This document shows positions 12,110 to 24,213 of a stretch of 64,000 bases of DNA, piece by piece. Position numbers and translations under genes: made by a program. How positions within the stretch are numbered: position 1 is the first letter of the stretch; every line of letters starts with the position of its first letter. Source of the DNA: Magnaporthiopsis rhizophila (taxonomy: Eukaryota > Ascomycota > Sordariomycetes > Magnaporthales > Magnaporthaceae); assembly GCA_003049465.1 (NCBI GenBank), contig PYSS01000140.1:1-64000 (forward strand). Direction: 5' to 3'. The notes beneath the pieces are model-generated. The model did not search any database. It worked only from the letters and a program-made list of their open reading frames with translations, and was not told the DNA's origin.

Positions 12110-13407
12110 CTACCTCTGAGGCTGCCGGCTGGCTCTCGCGCCATGGCCCTCAAGCGCAGCCTCCTCGTCGGTGAAGCGACGATCCGCCGACGGGCCGCGG
12201 TCCAGCTCGTAGTCGTCCGCGCCCCAGAGCGAGATGTCGTCGTCGTCCATCAGCGCCGCGGCCTCGGCGTCTTCCGGGTTCATGAGCGTCGACATGAGTC
12301 TGGACTGCTCGCGGCCGCGACCGTGCTCGCTGCCTGCGTCGTCGCTGTCCTCGTACCCGCACTCGCCGCCGTCGTCGTCCCCGTCGATCGGGAGCCCCTG
12401 CTGCCGCCGCTCCTCGCGCGCCAGCTCCGCCGCCCGCGTCATGGTGCGCCGGTACACCACCAAGCCCACGACGCCGCCCACCACGGCCGAGAGCCCCATG
12501 CCGGTGTAGTTGACCATCTTGTCGCCAAAGGTCATGCTGTCGCCCTCCTCGGCCAGCTTTGCGAGTCGGCTGCCGATGAAGACGTGGATGAGGAGTTTTG
12601 GGCTGTGGGAAAATTGCACGTCAGTCAAAAAGCGTCACTTGAATACCAGCTATTATCATAAGAAACAGAGAGTACGAGTATAACCCACCTGACGAACGCG
12701 GTAGCGAGCGCAAACGACCAGGGCCGGATGCTCGGTATCGTAGAGAGGAAGCCGTTGCTGAGGCTGTACGGGAGGGGGCAGAACCGCACGCCGGTGAGGA
12801 CGAGCAGGCCGTCGCGGCGGAGCACCTGGCTGAGGGCGACGAACCGCTTGTCGGTGCCGACGAGCGACTGGACGTAGCCGCTAAAGATGCCGCGGCTGGT
12901 CATGAAGGCGGCCGTCGAGCCGGCCACGGTGGCCGAGGCGGCGATGGGCCAGCCCAGCGGGAAGCCGTAGACCATGCCGGCCAGGGTCATGGACGTGCTG
13001 TAGCCGATCATGGGCGGGAAGGCGCTCGCGAAGGCCATGACCCAGATGATGAGCCAGCCGCCCGGCAGGTCGCGCCAGGCCTTGGCCACGGGGCCCAGCC
13101 ACGTGAAGATGGCGTGGCTGTACAGCAGAAACAGGACGGAGAATATGGGGACGGAAATGGCGGCCACGACGATGGCCGCCTGCTGGATCCGCGGCAGCCG
13201 CAGGAAGATGGTCCACAGCTGGCGCGAGAGGCTCGAGACGGTACGGATGACGGTGGCGGACAGGGTCTGCTTGCCCTGGACGGTTCGGGAGTGTCGGCGG
13301 CCCAATCGAGGCGGTCGCTGGGTCCATGGCGGCGCGGGACCGACCGAAGACCGCCGTTCGGGGGAGCCGGACGGGGCCGCCGCCGCCGAGGAGTAATCGG
13401 CCGGCAT
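12110..13407 (-). CDS. TVP38: Golgi membrane protein TVP38 (DedA/VTT superfamily)
   Basis: Predicted CDS complement(join(12110..12602,12689..13407)), 403 aa. After a basic, Pro-rich N-terminus come hydrophobic helices (AIVVAAISVPIFSVLFLLY, then WLIIWVMAFASAFPPMIGY) and the SNARE-associated/VTT core: GMVYGFPLGW, STAAFMTSRG and RFCPLPYSLSNGFLS. The single 86-nt intron rejoins FVSPKLLIHVFIGSRLA, a conserved tail of the domain. The C-terminus is an acidic cytosolic tail. Yeast Tvp38 resides in Tvp23 vesicles and the late Golgi, and the wider VTT family includes lipid scramblases such as TMEM41B and VMP1. Function in trafficking or lipid scrambling is inferred from the family. Confidence 0.92.
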
Positions 13408-14903
13408 TGGTTCGGGGGCTAGCGGTTCTTGTTTCTTTCTAGCTGATTTTCTTGCCAGTCGTTGACGGAGATCGGTCCTGCGAGCGCGCGCGAGAGAGAA
13501 ACGGCCGGCGGGACTAGGTAGTGGGTGAAGAGATTCGGCGGTCGTGATGGCTCGGCGGTGACTGAGCGCACCGCACCGTTTGCTGTCTCAGCTCAGGGGG
13601 GGGTATGGAGATCAACGGGGCTGGCTCTGTGATGCCATTGACGAAAGATCGTATGGCGGGTCTCGCGGCGTTTCACTCTTTGTTCGGCTGCTGCTATCGT
13701 TTCTTTCTCTCACGAAGGCGGTCGGTAAGTCTGGCAAGTTACAAAAATTGTCGCCGGAAACGAAAGAGTTCAACGACGAAAGACGACCCCCAGGCGAAAT
13801 TGAGCTTCCCCATGCCGACCCGCCAGTCGGGGTTCTGCCAACGTAATTGCTGACCGGGCGCCGGTGCGACCTGCCCCTAGTTTGGCCTGCCTGACGCTTT
13901 GGTGCCCATCCAAACTCAGCCACACGCACGTCGCTACCCATCTGATGGGATGAGCGGCCTAGGCCTCGCGTCAAGGGTCACCTAAATCCATCGGAAGCCA
14001 AGCGCACGCTGACTGCACCACAGACCACTAAGCCCGGAGCTTGGCTGGCGAGACGCGCGGGGACGTTGGTTGGCTGGGCTTGCGGACAAGCGCGGGAGAC
14101 TAAACCGAATGCGGCATTTGACTGACAGGATCCATCCTAGCCTTGTACCGTACTGTACCAAAATAGCACCGCCCCTCCAGCCGTGCCTGCCTTGGAAGAA
14201 ATGCGACCGTCTTTGAAACCCCTCCTACGCATATTCGAATATTATTAGGAACAGTAAGGCCTACTATGTGTACACCTAAACTGAGCTCACCAACTATCAA
14301 CCGCCTGACGCACCACGTGTTCGCAAGATTGGCTCTTATATCTGTAACTTCCCTGGCAGGCCGAATGCTACAGCTCGGACGCCATCAGACATCAGAATCT
14401 CTTGCCCTCGCCTAGTTTGGGAAGTGACACTGTCACCTCGGCCCCTCGGCCAAGAGACGTGGGTTGATCCAGGGAAAAAAAAATATCTGTCACGTCTAAT
14501 TTCAGTTGATGAAACAAGTGTGTTTCCCAAGTCAACCCCGCGTCTAAATCACTCGATATCCACTCCGCTGAATTGGGTTTCCGCACAGAGGCCTTCAGAC
14601 CTCGTCATTTATAGGTACCCCTCAGTGTAGGTAAGTAGACACGTACACGGTGATTTACCCCAACAGAAATTGGCGTCGCCTCTCCATCACAATCCAGAGA
14701 TAGTCAGTCCTGTGGGCATTAGTCTGCTGATTTCATTCTTTCATGTTTTGAAGTTCTAGTGTCAACTATCTAGGCACCCGATCTAGTACACTATTCCGCT
14801 GTCCGTTTCTTGAGAGAGCCATCTGGCCCCACAAAAGTGTTGGCGGATAGGAGGATAGCAGCATGGGGTGGCACCAATACGGCTGGGTACTGCTCTATAC
14901 ATG
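13408..14903. other. Intergenic region, TVP38 to the CCCH-SMR gene
   Basis: About 1.5 kb holds the TVP38 promoter and the 3' flank of the CCCH-SMR gene. The part from about 14100 to 14800 is more AT-rich than its surroundings. Small open frames overlap on both strands and none is conserved. I see no gene here. Confidence 0.5.
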
Positions 14904-17294
14904 TCATCGACCTCGTGGGCCCTTGGGGGGTTCCTTGGCCGATGTGTCCCTCACCAGAAGCTTGACTTTGCCCTCGCCGATCTCCACTCCCTGAGACATT
15001 ATGTCGACGGGCTCCTTGCCGGTCCCGTCCCCAGCCTTAGTGGTGACAGCGGGTCCATCTCGCGCCAAAGACCTGTCCCAGCTCCTTGCATCGATCCCGA
15101 GGATCCCTCCCATGTTGCTACGGTCGCCCGGCACCGAAAACTCGCGATAGGCATATCGCCACTCGTTGAGGAAGTTGCGGATCGCCTTGCCGACCTTGTC
15201 CTTGCCATTTTTGCTATGGTGGCCCGTCCCGGTGATGGCATAAACCGGCCTGGCTTCCTTCTCGTTCTCCAGCAGGACACGCTCGAGGTATTCTACCGCC
15301 TCTTCTGGGTGAAGTCCGTGCAGATCGACGTACGTCTCCTGGCCGGCCCAGTTGTGCTTGTTACGCTCCTCGTAGAGCTCGCGGGCTGCCTCGCGGTGTG
15401 CCTTCCGCATGAGGTCGTTCTCACTCTGCCCGCGTAGACTCAGTGCTTTGGCAGCGCGGGCATCGTTTCGGTTCCATGCCTGAGCAGCACTGTATGAGTT
15501 CCGGTCAGCAAAATATCAAACCCGGCAATGCATCCTCCGTATCCGTCGACTGCTTGTAAGCGTACCTCTGGAGAAACTTGTTCCTCAAGCCGCCATGCTT
15601 AATGGCTTCCTGGCGGGCCTTTAGGTAGGCTTTATTCGCCTTCTCGCCCGTCTCCAGCCATGGGATATGCTTGGGGCTAGGAATGGCTTGAGCTGTTGCG
15701 CTGTTTTCGCCATTTCTGATGTTGGTCGAGCTCCCATTCCGCCCCATCTTACGCGACGCCAGCTTGGACGACTCGGGCTGGGGAGAGGGCGACATCTTGA
15801 CAATGTCGGCCAGTGAGCTGGGCGTGAAGTTCTCCTTATGATGTCCATGACCGCCACGCTTCCCATGATGCTTCTTGCCGGCCGCTTTGGCGGAAGCGGA
15901 GCCGAGCGAAGGGAACGCCTCGGTGTCGTCGAGCGAGGGCGCCGCCTGCGCCATTTCCTTCTGCTGGTGGCGGCTTCCAGGGCGAGACCGCGGACGTGAA
16001 ATCTCGCCACCCACGCCTAGGATTTTGAACCCCGGAGGCGGCGTGATACCAAGAGATGGATACATGTTGGATGCGGTGAGCCCGCCCATGTTCTCAGGGG
16101 TCGGCGGCTGCAACGAGGGGAAAGAATTGAGGTCCTGCAGCTGGATGTTGAGGGCGCCCTTGTGCGACGACGGAGGCGTGCTGGTGCCATCGACCGTGAG
16201 CTTGTTCATCAGGTGCACAGGGTCGTGCGAGAAAATGCACGTGGCGCCTGCGAGGCAGTTTCCAGCAACCCAGTACCTAGGAGAAGAGAAGAAACCTTGA
16301 TCAGTCGCACAACTCACGCACGTCCACGCACCGGGTTGCTTGCCGTCACTTACTTGCACACGTGGTTGCTCAAGTCGTGCGAGAACCTACAGTCGGCCCG
16401 CAGGCACTGACCCTGGGCTAGGAAAAACTTGCAAATTACACCTGACCGCTGGTCCGCTGGCGTGGACGGGCGGATATCAGGGGTCATGGATTTTCCGATC
16501 AGGAAGTTGGATGCTTCTTCCATCTGCGCAGCCACCAGCGCACCCGCTTCCGATGGTGTCTGGCTCTCCATTATGGCCGATATGGTTGCGCCCAGGTCGT
16601 ATCCATGCATGGATAGGGCTACGTCTATCTCCTCGTCGGTCCTCGACTGGCCAAGTATGGACCGGAGCATGTCATAGGGCGTCATATCTATCTGCTGCGA
16701 AGGTGCATATTCCGGGGCGGCGGCATTGAGCGCGCTTCCGGTCCCGAGCGACGAGGTGACGCTGACGGCGTCATCGTTGGTGAGCCAGTCGACATTGTCT
16801 GCCTGCAGGTCACCGAATATTTCCTGCGAGGGGGCTTCCGTGGCAAACTCGTATGCGTTCAGGTTCGGACTGTGCGGGATGGCCGGGGTTGCAAAAGCTA
16901 GCCTCGGCGACGGGCGGGGTGAGCCGAAGGGGGAGGCTGTCGACGACTTGACGGTGACGTTGCGGCCGAACGGGGTTGGGATGAATCCCGGCGGGGCGAG
17001 GGGGCTGACACCGAGGCGGGGAGATCCCGGCAGGGGAGTGGACGAACCACCACGCCAAGAGGCCGGAGACGGGCGGCGGAGGATGGTCTGTCTGATGGGC
17101 GGCGGCGAGGCCGCGGTGCCCCCTCCCTCGCGGAAGCGCCATAACGCGTCTAGCACGGCATTCTCGAGAGCGCCGCCGCTGAGCGTGGTTTCCTTGCGCA
17201 GTACCTCCTCAAGCTTGTCTGTCTTGTCTTCCTCTTCTAGAGTCGCATCCTCTAGTATCGGGAGGCAGATATCGTAGGTCTCGTCCGAGACCAT
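14904..17294 (-). CDS. CUE-like, tandem CCCH zinc finger and SMR domain protein
   Basis: Predicted CDS complement(join(14904..15489,15566..16276,16354..17294)), 745 aa. A CUE/UBA-like helical segment lies at about 205-243 (TPYDMLRSILG, EIDVALSMHGYDLGATISAIME). Two CCCH fingers follow: C288-x8-C297-x4-C302-x3-H306 and C313-x7-C321-x5-C327-x3-H331. Intron 1 cuts the second finger at K314. A disordered linker precedes the C-terminal SMR domain, whose signature motifs are intact: VDLHGLH (D606, H608) and GTGHHS (638-643). CUE plus SMR proteins (yeast Cue2, human N4BP2, nematode NONU-1) cleave mRNA at collided ribosomes. A similar role here is inferred. The protein is probably cytoplasmic. Confidence 0.88.
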
Positions 17295-18721
17295 GGCGCT
17301 GCGAGTGGTGTCTAGTCGGTCTATGTAAATCGAGGTCGTGGGCGGAGTGGGATGGGTTCTTTTGGTACCCAGAGAGAAACAATGTGGAAATGGGTGGGAG
17401 CAATGTTATAGAATGCAGACGGAAATCAGCGCCAACCGGAGATGTTGGGGGCTGGCGGTTCTTGGGGGTAAGCCGGGTCACCTATATAAGGCGGCATGCG
17501 GGAGGCTGATTAGATTACGGGTGATAGGTGGGTGGGCTGAAGCCTGTCGGTCAGCCTGAGCCCTGCTGGGGCCAAGAACGGAGAAAGGGGCGGCCGAGGG
17601 TGCGCCCGTTTGTCTGTGCTTGCCCGGTGTGAGCCGCAGCAGCTCGGGAAGGGACGTGTGTTTTCTTGGCTGGAAGACGAACCAGGCAGGTTCCACAAAT
17701 CGGGGCGAACCGAAGCGGGCGGCGGCGGTGGCTTGACGAGGGACGGTAACGGATGACGGTCGTACGAGCTGCGCTGCGTCGGTGGGCGTAGTTCCCTAAA
17801 TTAAAGGCATGGGGACATCGCCGTGCGGGATCCTGCAATGAGCGAACGCGATCGAGGGCTCTGCCCGGAGAAGATAAACAAACAAGGAGCCGGGCAGCGA
17901 AAGCGGCGGTGGACAGCAGAGAGGGGAGGCCGTCGGTCGGAAGGATGTAGCGGACAGGAAAGGGGCAAGGAAGACAAAAACAAGCAAAGGCTGAAGAGCG
18001 AGGGTGACGGTTCGCGATGCAGTGAATTTGCTAGCCCGAGTGAGAAGGGAGCCGGCGGCAGGGGACGTGGTTGAAGACGAGATTCGGACCCGGGCTGGCT
18101 GGCCAAACAAGGCGAATCTGGGTTGCGTTAAGGTTTCAAAGGTGACGAAGTAATGCCACCGGGGGGCTCTTCAGCTCGGAATTTGGGTGAAGCCAGCAAT
18201 GGATGCCCACTCTCTCCCAGCGTCCCTAACCACTTGGGTGCTTGCGGCGTGGGGTGGGTTACCCGTAGTCGGGCTTCCAGCGTAGTTAGGTGGAGGTGGG
18301 GAAGCAAGGGGCCACTAATAAGGGGCGACAGCGGCTAGCTGAGCACAACCCTGGTGCGGCACAGGCCGGGCACAGGCCACCACCACCTCAAGTTGATTGC
18401 GCAGTCTGCGCACCAATCACGCTGAGGCAATTGCTAGTGCCCGCACTACCACCTACCTACATAAGATGCCATTCTTGTGAATCAATGGCGGCCCTGCGGC
18501 TTACCTCAACGCCCAGCAGATCCAGGAGGCTTTCTCTCGTCAAAATCGCCAGATTTGCAAGCTCCCGTCCCAGTTCCAAGGCCTTACAGGGTGCACCTAC
18601 CTATCTAGGTATGGCTGTGGAGTCAGGAAGAGCTTATCGACAAGGATGTGTTTCCAAAACGTCTAATGACATGGACGGGAGATAACCCCCTCAATTCCGA
18701 TTCGAGATCGACAACGGCAAC
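17295..18721. other. Intergenic region, CCCH-SMR promoter and JmjC gene 3' flank
   Basis: The minus-strand leader of the CCCH-SMR gene is pyrimidine-rich (about 17830-18060 read on the minus strand). The rest, to the JmjC stop, holds short chance frames and a CTACCTATCTAGGTA element near 18597. No gene is supported. Confidence 0.5.
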
Positions 18722-20408
18722 TCAGGGTATCTCGTCATCATCACCTCCTCCAAAGCCAAACGTAAAGCCACCACCGGCGATGTCTCTCTCGTCTTCTTCT
18801 CCGCTCGCGCCAACGGCGTCTTCCCACTTCCTCTTCCTTCCGCTCTGGCTGTCCAAGTCGTCCAGTGCCTTTTGCAACAACTCTGGGTGCTCTGCCTTGA
18901 GACGCTGCTCGAAGAGAGCATAGGGATCGCTGATATCTCTCTTGAACCCCGTCACTTGGTCTGGCCGGTCTCTGAGGAAGCCAAGCACGTCTGACAGATG
19001 CGACTTGGGCACAAAGTTCTGTGTCAAGGCGATGCCGGCATCCAGGTTCACCACCAAATGCCACCAGCCAGAAGGTACGTGCAAGATCTCGCCCGCTTTG
19101 CAAATCCCCTCCACGGCCCCAACGGTTGCTCGCGCCTCCGCGTGGAATTCGAGAAGCCACTCTGCAATGCTGAGCGGGCTGGTGACTTCACTATTGTCCT
19201 CCGACACGTAGACCCCTGGCACTTGGGTTGAGGGCGGGAACATGATCCAGTATTTAACCCCTTGGATCACGGCGTTCCAGGCACTGGTCGCGTTCGGGTC
19301 TTTGTGGAAGGTCGAGCCGCTCCTCGCAGGGCCGATGATCAACCATCGATGTGCTGGTCGTTCGGGTCCAAGCACCTCAAACAGGTCCGGTCCGAAACAG
19401 TCGGGCTTCCAGTACAGCGCGCCTTCCTCCTTGCCGATCTTGAGCTCCATCTTCTCCGCGAATTTCTTGTCGAACAGATACAGAGGACTCTCGTCTTGAG
19501 TGTTTGACATGTACTGGGAGTAGGTCGCAAACGGCCAGTCCACAGCCTCGGCCCTAAAGCTAACGTCGCGGTAGTCCTCCAGAAGCTTTTCCAGGGTCCA
19601 CCGGCGGAAGACGGGCCATGATGTCACGACTTCGGTAAGGATGAAAGGAGTTCCGCTCCATTTCTCCTCGAACTCGGAGTACGAGAGGTTGGCAAACCTT
19701 CGTATCTTGTTGGCTTCAGGGATCCCGGATGCATAATTTGAAAGCGCGATATTGCTGCAGACGAAAGGGCGGTGCAGAACGTCGGAGAAGACGTCATCGC
19801 AGCCTATGTGTGCCCTGCTCTGCTCGGGAAGGCCGAGAAGAGTCGACCTCCATGAGCCAAGCCACTCGCTAGGCTGTGGGTTTTCGCTACGCGACCTAAG
19901 CCCGCACATTGTCTGTCAACACTACTCCATGGCGGATATGGTGTGGGAGTGCCAAGAGGCAGGCTACAGTCACCGTCCGGAGGTGGAGGTGGCACAAGCC
20001 CAATCACAGGACTCACTCAAGAAGAAGGGGCTTCCAGAGCTCATCCGAGGTGCAGAAGGCGTGCAAAAACCTGGACGTATATCCAAGCCTTCTCAGGGAT
20101 TGGGGATCCAAGTGCTCTAGCAGAAGCATCAATGTCTCGTCTGGGAGCAACTGCAGCGCCCCGATATACTTCCGGGCGCTGACAGTGGTCGAGAAGTATT
20201 GATTTCCGAGGGGCTTGATTCCGAGGGGGTGGCATGGGATAGATGACTCAAAGGCGCCCGCATCATCCTCCTTTTCCACAAGCCCCATGGAGCCATCGTC
20301 ACCACTGTTGCAGCGGATGCCGTTCTGACCATGTTCTTCTGGGTTGCTGATCTCAAGTCTACCCGATACATGTTCATCTGTGGACTTTTGCAGCATGGTC
20401 ACAGGCAT
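18722..20408 (-). CDS. F-box and JmjC domain protein, JMJD6-like
   Basis: Predicted CDS complement(join(18722..19895,20017..20408)), 521 aa. An F-box occupies about residues 82-131 (LQLLPDETLMLLLEHLDPQSLRRLGYTS). The intron lies just after it and rejoins LLLE to SRSENPQPSEW. The JmjC domain carries the Fe(II) ligands His328-x-Asp330 (FHKDPNATSAWN) and His410 (GWWHLVVN). The 2-oxoglutarate region is like that of the JMJD6/Psr group (PAHRWLIIGPARSGS). The C-terminal tail is acidic and Gly-rich. JMJD6-type enzymes are 2-oxoglutarate-dependent lysyl hydroxylases, and demethylase activity has been debated. Fusion to an F-box suggests a link to SCF ubiquitin ligase. The substrate is unknown. Confidence 0.9.
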
Positions 20409-20954
20409 CTAGGGATGTCCGCCGAAGGAATGATCCTTTAGGTGTGGAGGGCGAGGAGAATGAGTCCTCGCCACCAGTCACGCGAGGTCTGGGAGTCGGG
20501 AAAACGGTGAAAGAGAGGCGAAAAGAAAGAAAAAGTGGTAGGAAACGGGGGCGTAAATTTTCGAAAAAGAGGCTCAGGCACAAACCAAGCCAATGTGGTT
20601 TGAGGGCTTCGGGATGCCGCCCCTTTCGGTTAGTTGGTGCAATATTCGCACGTAAAAAAAACCAAAGCGGGACACAGCGGGCTGCGATGATTCACGCTGG
20701 GATATGATAAGGGCCTGACTCAACCTTCCAGGTTAAGGTCAAAGGAATACTGGTAACTCGCGGGTGGCTGAACCCTCTGCTTGCCTCGCTGATCCTCGTC
20801 GTGTTCGGGTGTTCCTGGTCAGAGGAGGCAAGAGCGCGTGTGAGAGGGGAAAGAACGAGAGGTCCCTGCGCGTGTGTGCCGAACTGAGTCGCCTCCCCAC
20901 ACTGCAAGATTTTTTTCTTCCTCCTTGCTAGGCCTTTGGACTTTCTCTCAGTGG

Positions 20955-20972
20955 TTTTTTTTTTTTTTTTTT
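20955..20972. repeat. Poly(T) tract in the eIF4A upstream region
   Basis: A run of about 18 T lies some 210 bp before the candidate eIF4A TATA-like box. Poly(dA:dT) tracts of this size disfavour nucleosomes and are common in strong fungal promoters. Confidence 0.6.
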
Positions 20973-21180
20973 CCGCCCACCCCTCCTAAGCTTACCACCA
21001 GCGGTTAGCGGGGTCGTCCCATCGGATTGGACAACCGTGCCCTATCATGATGAATGTGGTCCCCACTCTACGTTTCCTTGGCTGCACGCTGATTATATCT
21101 CTGCCAACCCAAATTTTTTTTTTTCCCCTCGCCTCCCACCTCCCCCAACTTCCCGTCCAACGGAGAACCAAAGAATCACA

Positions 21181-21187
21181 TATTAAG
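21181..21187 (+). promoter_or_regulatory. Candidate TATA-like box of eIF4A
   Basis: TATTAAG precedes a CT-rich leader of about 200 nt before the eIF4A ATG. The position suits a highly expressed gene. A poly(dT) tract about 210 bp upstream may help keep the promoter nucleosome-free. Both statements are inference. Confidence 0.35.
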
Positions 21188-21398
21188 CCCTCCAGACCTA
21201 GATTCGACTCTCCTCCAGCGAGAGCCTCTGAATCTATCATCTCTCTTTCTATCTATTCATTAATCACCAGTGTCTGCAGGTCCTTCACCTGCGGATTACT
21301 AGGCCTCTGCCCCACCTCCGCCAACACTTCTCTTCGCATTTTCTAGATCCCAAGCCAGGGCTTGCGATCTAGGAATATCTCCAGCCTCCACCGCGAGA

Positions 21399-22643
21399 AT
21401 GGCTACCGACAAGGGACTCGAGGATGTCCCCGAGGGTACGTTGATTCTATCCAGCGCTGCGCTGTATCTTGGCGCCCGCGGGGGCGACGCTTGGGGAGGG
21501 GCATCTCGACATGGATGCGCCAACGCCGCATCCCACATGAATCTGTCGCAGAGCCCCTCCAAACGGCATCCTACCACCCACGCCAGCGCCCGCCGTGCTC
21601 TTGCTGCTCCATGATCAACGGTTTCGGTCGAGCTAACATTGCTTTTGACTACAGGGCAGATCGAGTCCAACTACGATGAGACCGTCGACTCCTTCGACGA
21701 AATGAACCTGAAGGCTGAGCTGCTCCGCGGTAAGGAAGAAACCAAGTCAACGTCAAGGAAAGATGAAAACACGTTCTGATCATCGCTCTAATCGTCACTC
21801 GCCGGACAGGTATCTACGCCTACGGTTTCGAGCGCCCCTCTGCCATCCAGCAGCGCGCCATCATCCCCGTCATCAAGGGTAAGGCCGCTGCTACCTTAAG
21901 CGCCTACTTGGCGCATATTTATCTGCCTCCTAACATGGGATCTGTCGCTTATATCACCGCTTCTAGGCCATGATGTTATCGCCCAGGCACAGTCCGGTAC
22001 CGGCAAGACGGCCACCTTCTCTATCTCGGTGCTGCAGAAGATCGACCAGAACGTCAAACAATGCCAGGCCCTGATCCTTGCACCCACCCGTGAGCTGGCC
22101 CAGCAGATCCAGAAGGTTGTCGTCGCTATTGGCGACTTCATGAACATCGAGTGCCACGCCTGTATTGGTGGCACCAGCGTTCGTGATGACATGAAGGCTC
22201 TCCAGGACGGCCCCCAGGTCGTTGTTGGCACTCCCGGCCGTGTCCAGGACATGATCCAGCGTCGTTTCCTGAAGACTGATGGCATGAAGATGTTCGTTCT
22301 GGACGAGGCCGATGAGATGCTTTCGGTACGTTTTTTGTCCCCTGGCCTCCCGCCTGCTGTGCACCTTGCTATTGGACTGCTCGTACTGATATGCTGCTTG
22401 TTTTCTGTGTAGCGTGGTTTCACCGAGCAAATCTACGACATCTTCCAGCTGCTGCCCCAGTCGACCCAGGTCGTCCTGCTGTCGGCCACCATGCCCCAGG
22501 ATGTCCTGGAGGTTACGACCAAGTTCATGCGCGACCCCGTCCGCATCCTGGTCAAGAAGGACGAGCTCACCCTGGAGGGTATCAAGCAGTTCTACATCGC
22601 TGTTGAGAAGGAGGAGTGGAAGCTCGATACCCTCTCGGACCTG

Positions 22644-22682
<39 letters not shown>

Positions 22683-23066
22683 AACACCCGCAGAAAGGTC
22701 GACTGGCTCACGGACAAGCTTACCGCCCGCGACTTTACCGTTTCGGCCATGCACGGAGATATGGACCAGGCCCAGCGCGACCTGATCATGAAGGAGTTCC
22801 GCTCGGGCTCGTCCCGTGTGCTGATCGCCACCGACCTGCTGGCCCGTGGTATCGATGTCCAGCAGGTGTCGCTGGTCATCAACTACGACCTGCCGGCCAA
22901 CCGTGAGAACTACATCCACAGGATTGGTCGTGGTGGTCGTTTCGGCCGCAAGGGTGTCGCCATCAACTTCGTCACCGCCGAGGACGTGCGCATGATGCGC
23001 GAGATCGAGCAGTTCTACAGCACCCAGATCGAGGAGATGCCCATGAACGTTGCCGACCTGATTTAA
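21399..23066 (+). CDS. TIF1: ATP-dependent RNA helicase eIF4A
   Basis: Predicted CDS join(21399..21435,21655..21729,21810..21878,21967..22325,22413..23066), 397 aa, the exact length expected for fungal eIF4A. All DEAD-box motifs are present: Q motif (FERPSAIQQRAI), motif I (AQSGTGKTA), PTRELA, motif II DEAD, motif III SAT, RGID and motif VI HRIGRGGRFGRKG. eIF4A is the helicase of the eIF4F cap-binding complex and unwinds 5' UTRs during cytoplasmic translation initiation. The gene is intron-dense at its 5' end. The first intron (219 nt) interrupts codon 13. Codon use is strongly C-ending, as in highly expressed fungal genes. Confidence 0.97.
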
Positions 23067-24213
23067 ATCACCTACGCAACCAATTCGCCCATATTTCTCC
23101 CCCGATCCATCTCGTCATTTCACCGCCGCAACAAACCTTACTTCTCGTCTTTGACGCACCACACTTCGCGCCATTTTCTTTCCATCTCTCTGCGGCATAA
23201 AGGTTAAGCCACTGATAGAAGGGAAGTGAGGAGTTGCTTTGCTCGTTTTCACCACAAAAAGAACTAAGGTGGGTTGCATCTGAAGGTTCGGCCGCTATCG
23301 CCGCACACCTTAATATTCCACGGAAGGTGTTTGGGGTGCTTGCCCATGATAACAGGCAGGATCTTTGGAGTTTTCAGTCTCGTTTCTCTTCTTCGCTGTT
23401 TCCTTGTCATGTATCTGTTCTACCTAGGTAGTTCTCGCGCGCCACCATGAAAGTCGTTCCTAGAAATCGGTCCTGTCGTTTTTCTTGATGGTCTCTTCTT
23501 GTTGGATGGGCGGAAGGTAAAGGGTGGCGTTTGTTCCCAATGTGCATATGTGGTGGTCTGGTCCGGTCTCGCGTTGCAGGTTACTTCGGTTCGTGTAAAG
23601 CGCTCTGCATAAGGGACTCGCCGTCCCGTTTGTTCGTCCTAGCCTACCTTAGTTGAGCTGACTGTCTTCCACGTGGAGCGCACTTGAGCGTGGTATGGAT
23701 CATTCGATAGCACATAGAAATAGGGCTTTGGTCAGCAGAACAGAGATCAGAAAATCTTGGTAGTCGTCTTCTTTTTTTTTTGCCGAAAAATTGACAAACA
23801 GAACCTCGCACAACATGAAAATCCCACAAGCACTTCTGCCCAAATCCTATGTGGTCAGGGTAAACCGCAACTGAGGTGCCAACCTAAAAAGGCTGGGCAG
23901 CCAAGCGCCTGCTAACCGTTGCCGAAACAAACCTAGCCCACAGGGGGTGGCCCCACCTAACGCGTTAGATCCATGCACCAGCCAGAGCTTCCGATTGTTC
24001 TCCAGCAGCGCGCGCCGATTCAGATGGCGTCAGCCTGGTCCAAGACAACGACTGCATTGTTGTGTCGTGACCTTTCACCCTTGTCGTGACCATCGCATAC
24101 TACTCGAGACATCTTCCATCGCACACGCATTCAACAATTCCACTACTTATCAACAACGATTACGCCAGCAGCAGCAGCAGTTACGGAACAGTGGCAGACC
24201 AAGTCAGCCCGCC
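23067..24213. other. Intergenic region, eIF4A 3' flank and YRA1 promoter
   Basis: The eIF4A 3' UTR occupies the left part. A perfect TACCTAGGTA palindrome lies at 23421-23430. The last 250 nt is a C/T/A-rich leader with a CAG-repeat patch just before the YRA1 ATG. No further gene is supported. Confidence 0.5.

Larger units (their letters stand above)
20409..21398. other. Divergent promoter region, JmjC gene and eIF4A
   Basis: This is the bidirectional promoter of the JmjC gene (-) and eIF4A (+). It contains an 18-T run at 20955-20972, shorter T runs near 21114-21124, a TATTAAG element at 21181-21187, and a pyrimidine-rich eIF4A leader. No other gene is seen. Confidence 0.55.

Noticed and set aside
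21175..21225. Possible tRNA because of a TTCGACTC-like B box
   Set aside because: No matching A box or acceptor stem could be folded. The segment fits the eIF4A leader.
21963..22919. 318-codon antisense frame across eIF4A
   Set aside because: It crosses a validated intron and overlaps conserved DEAD-box exons. It is an artefact of codon bias.
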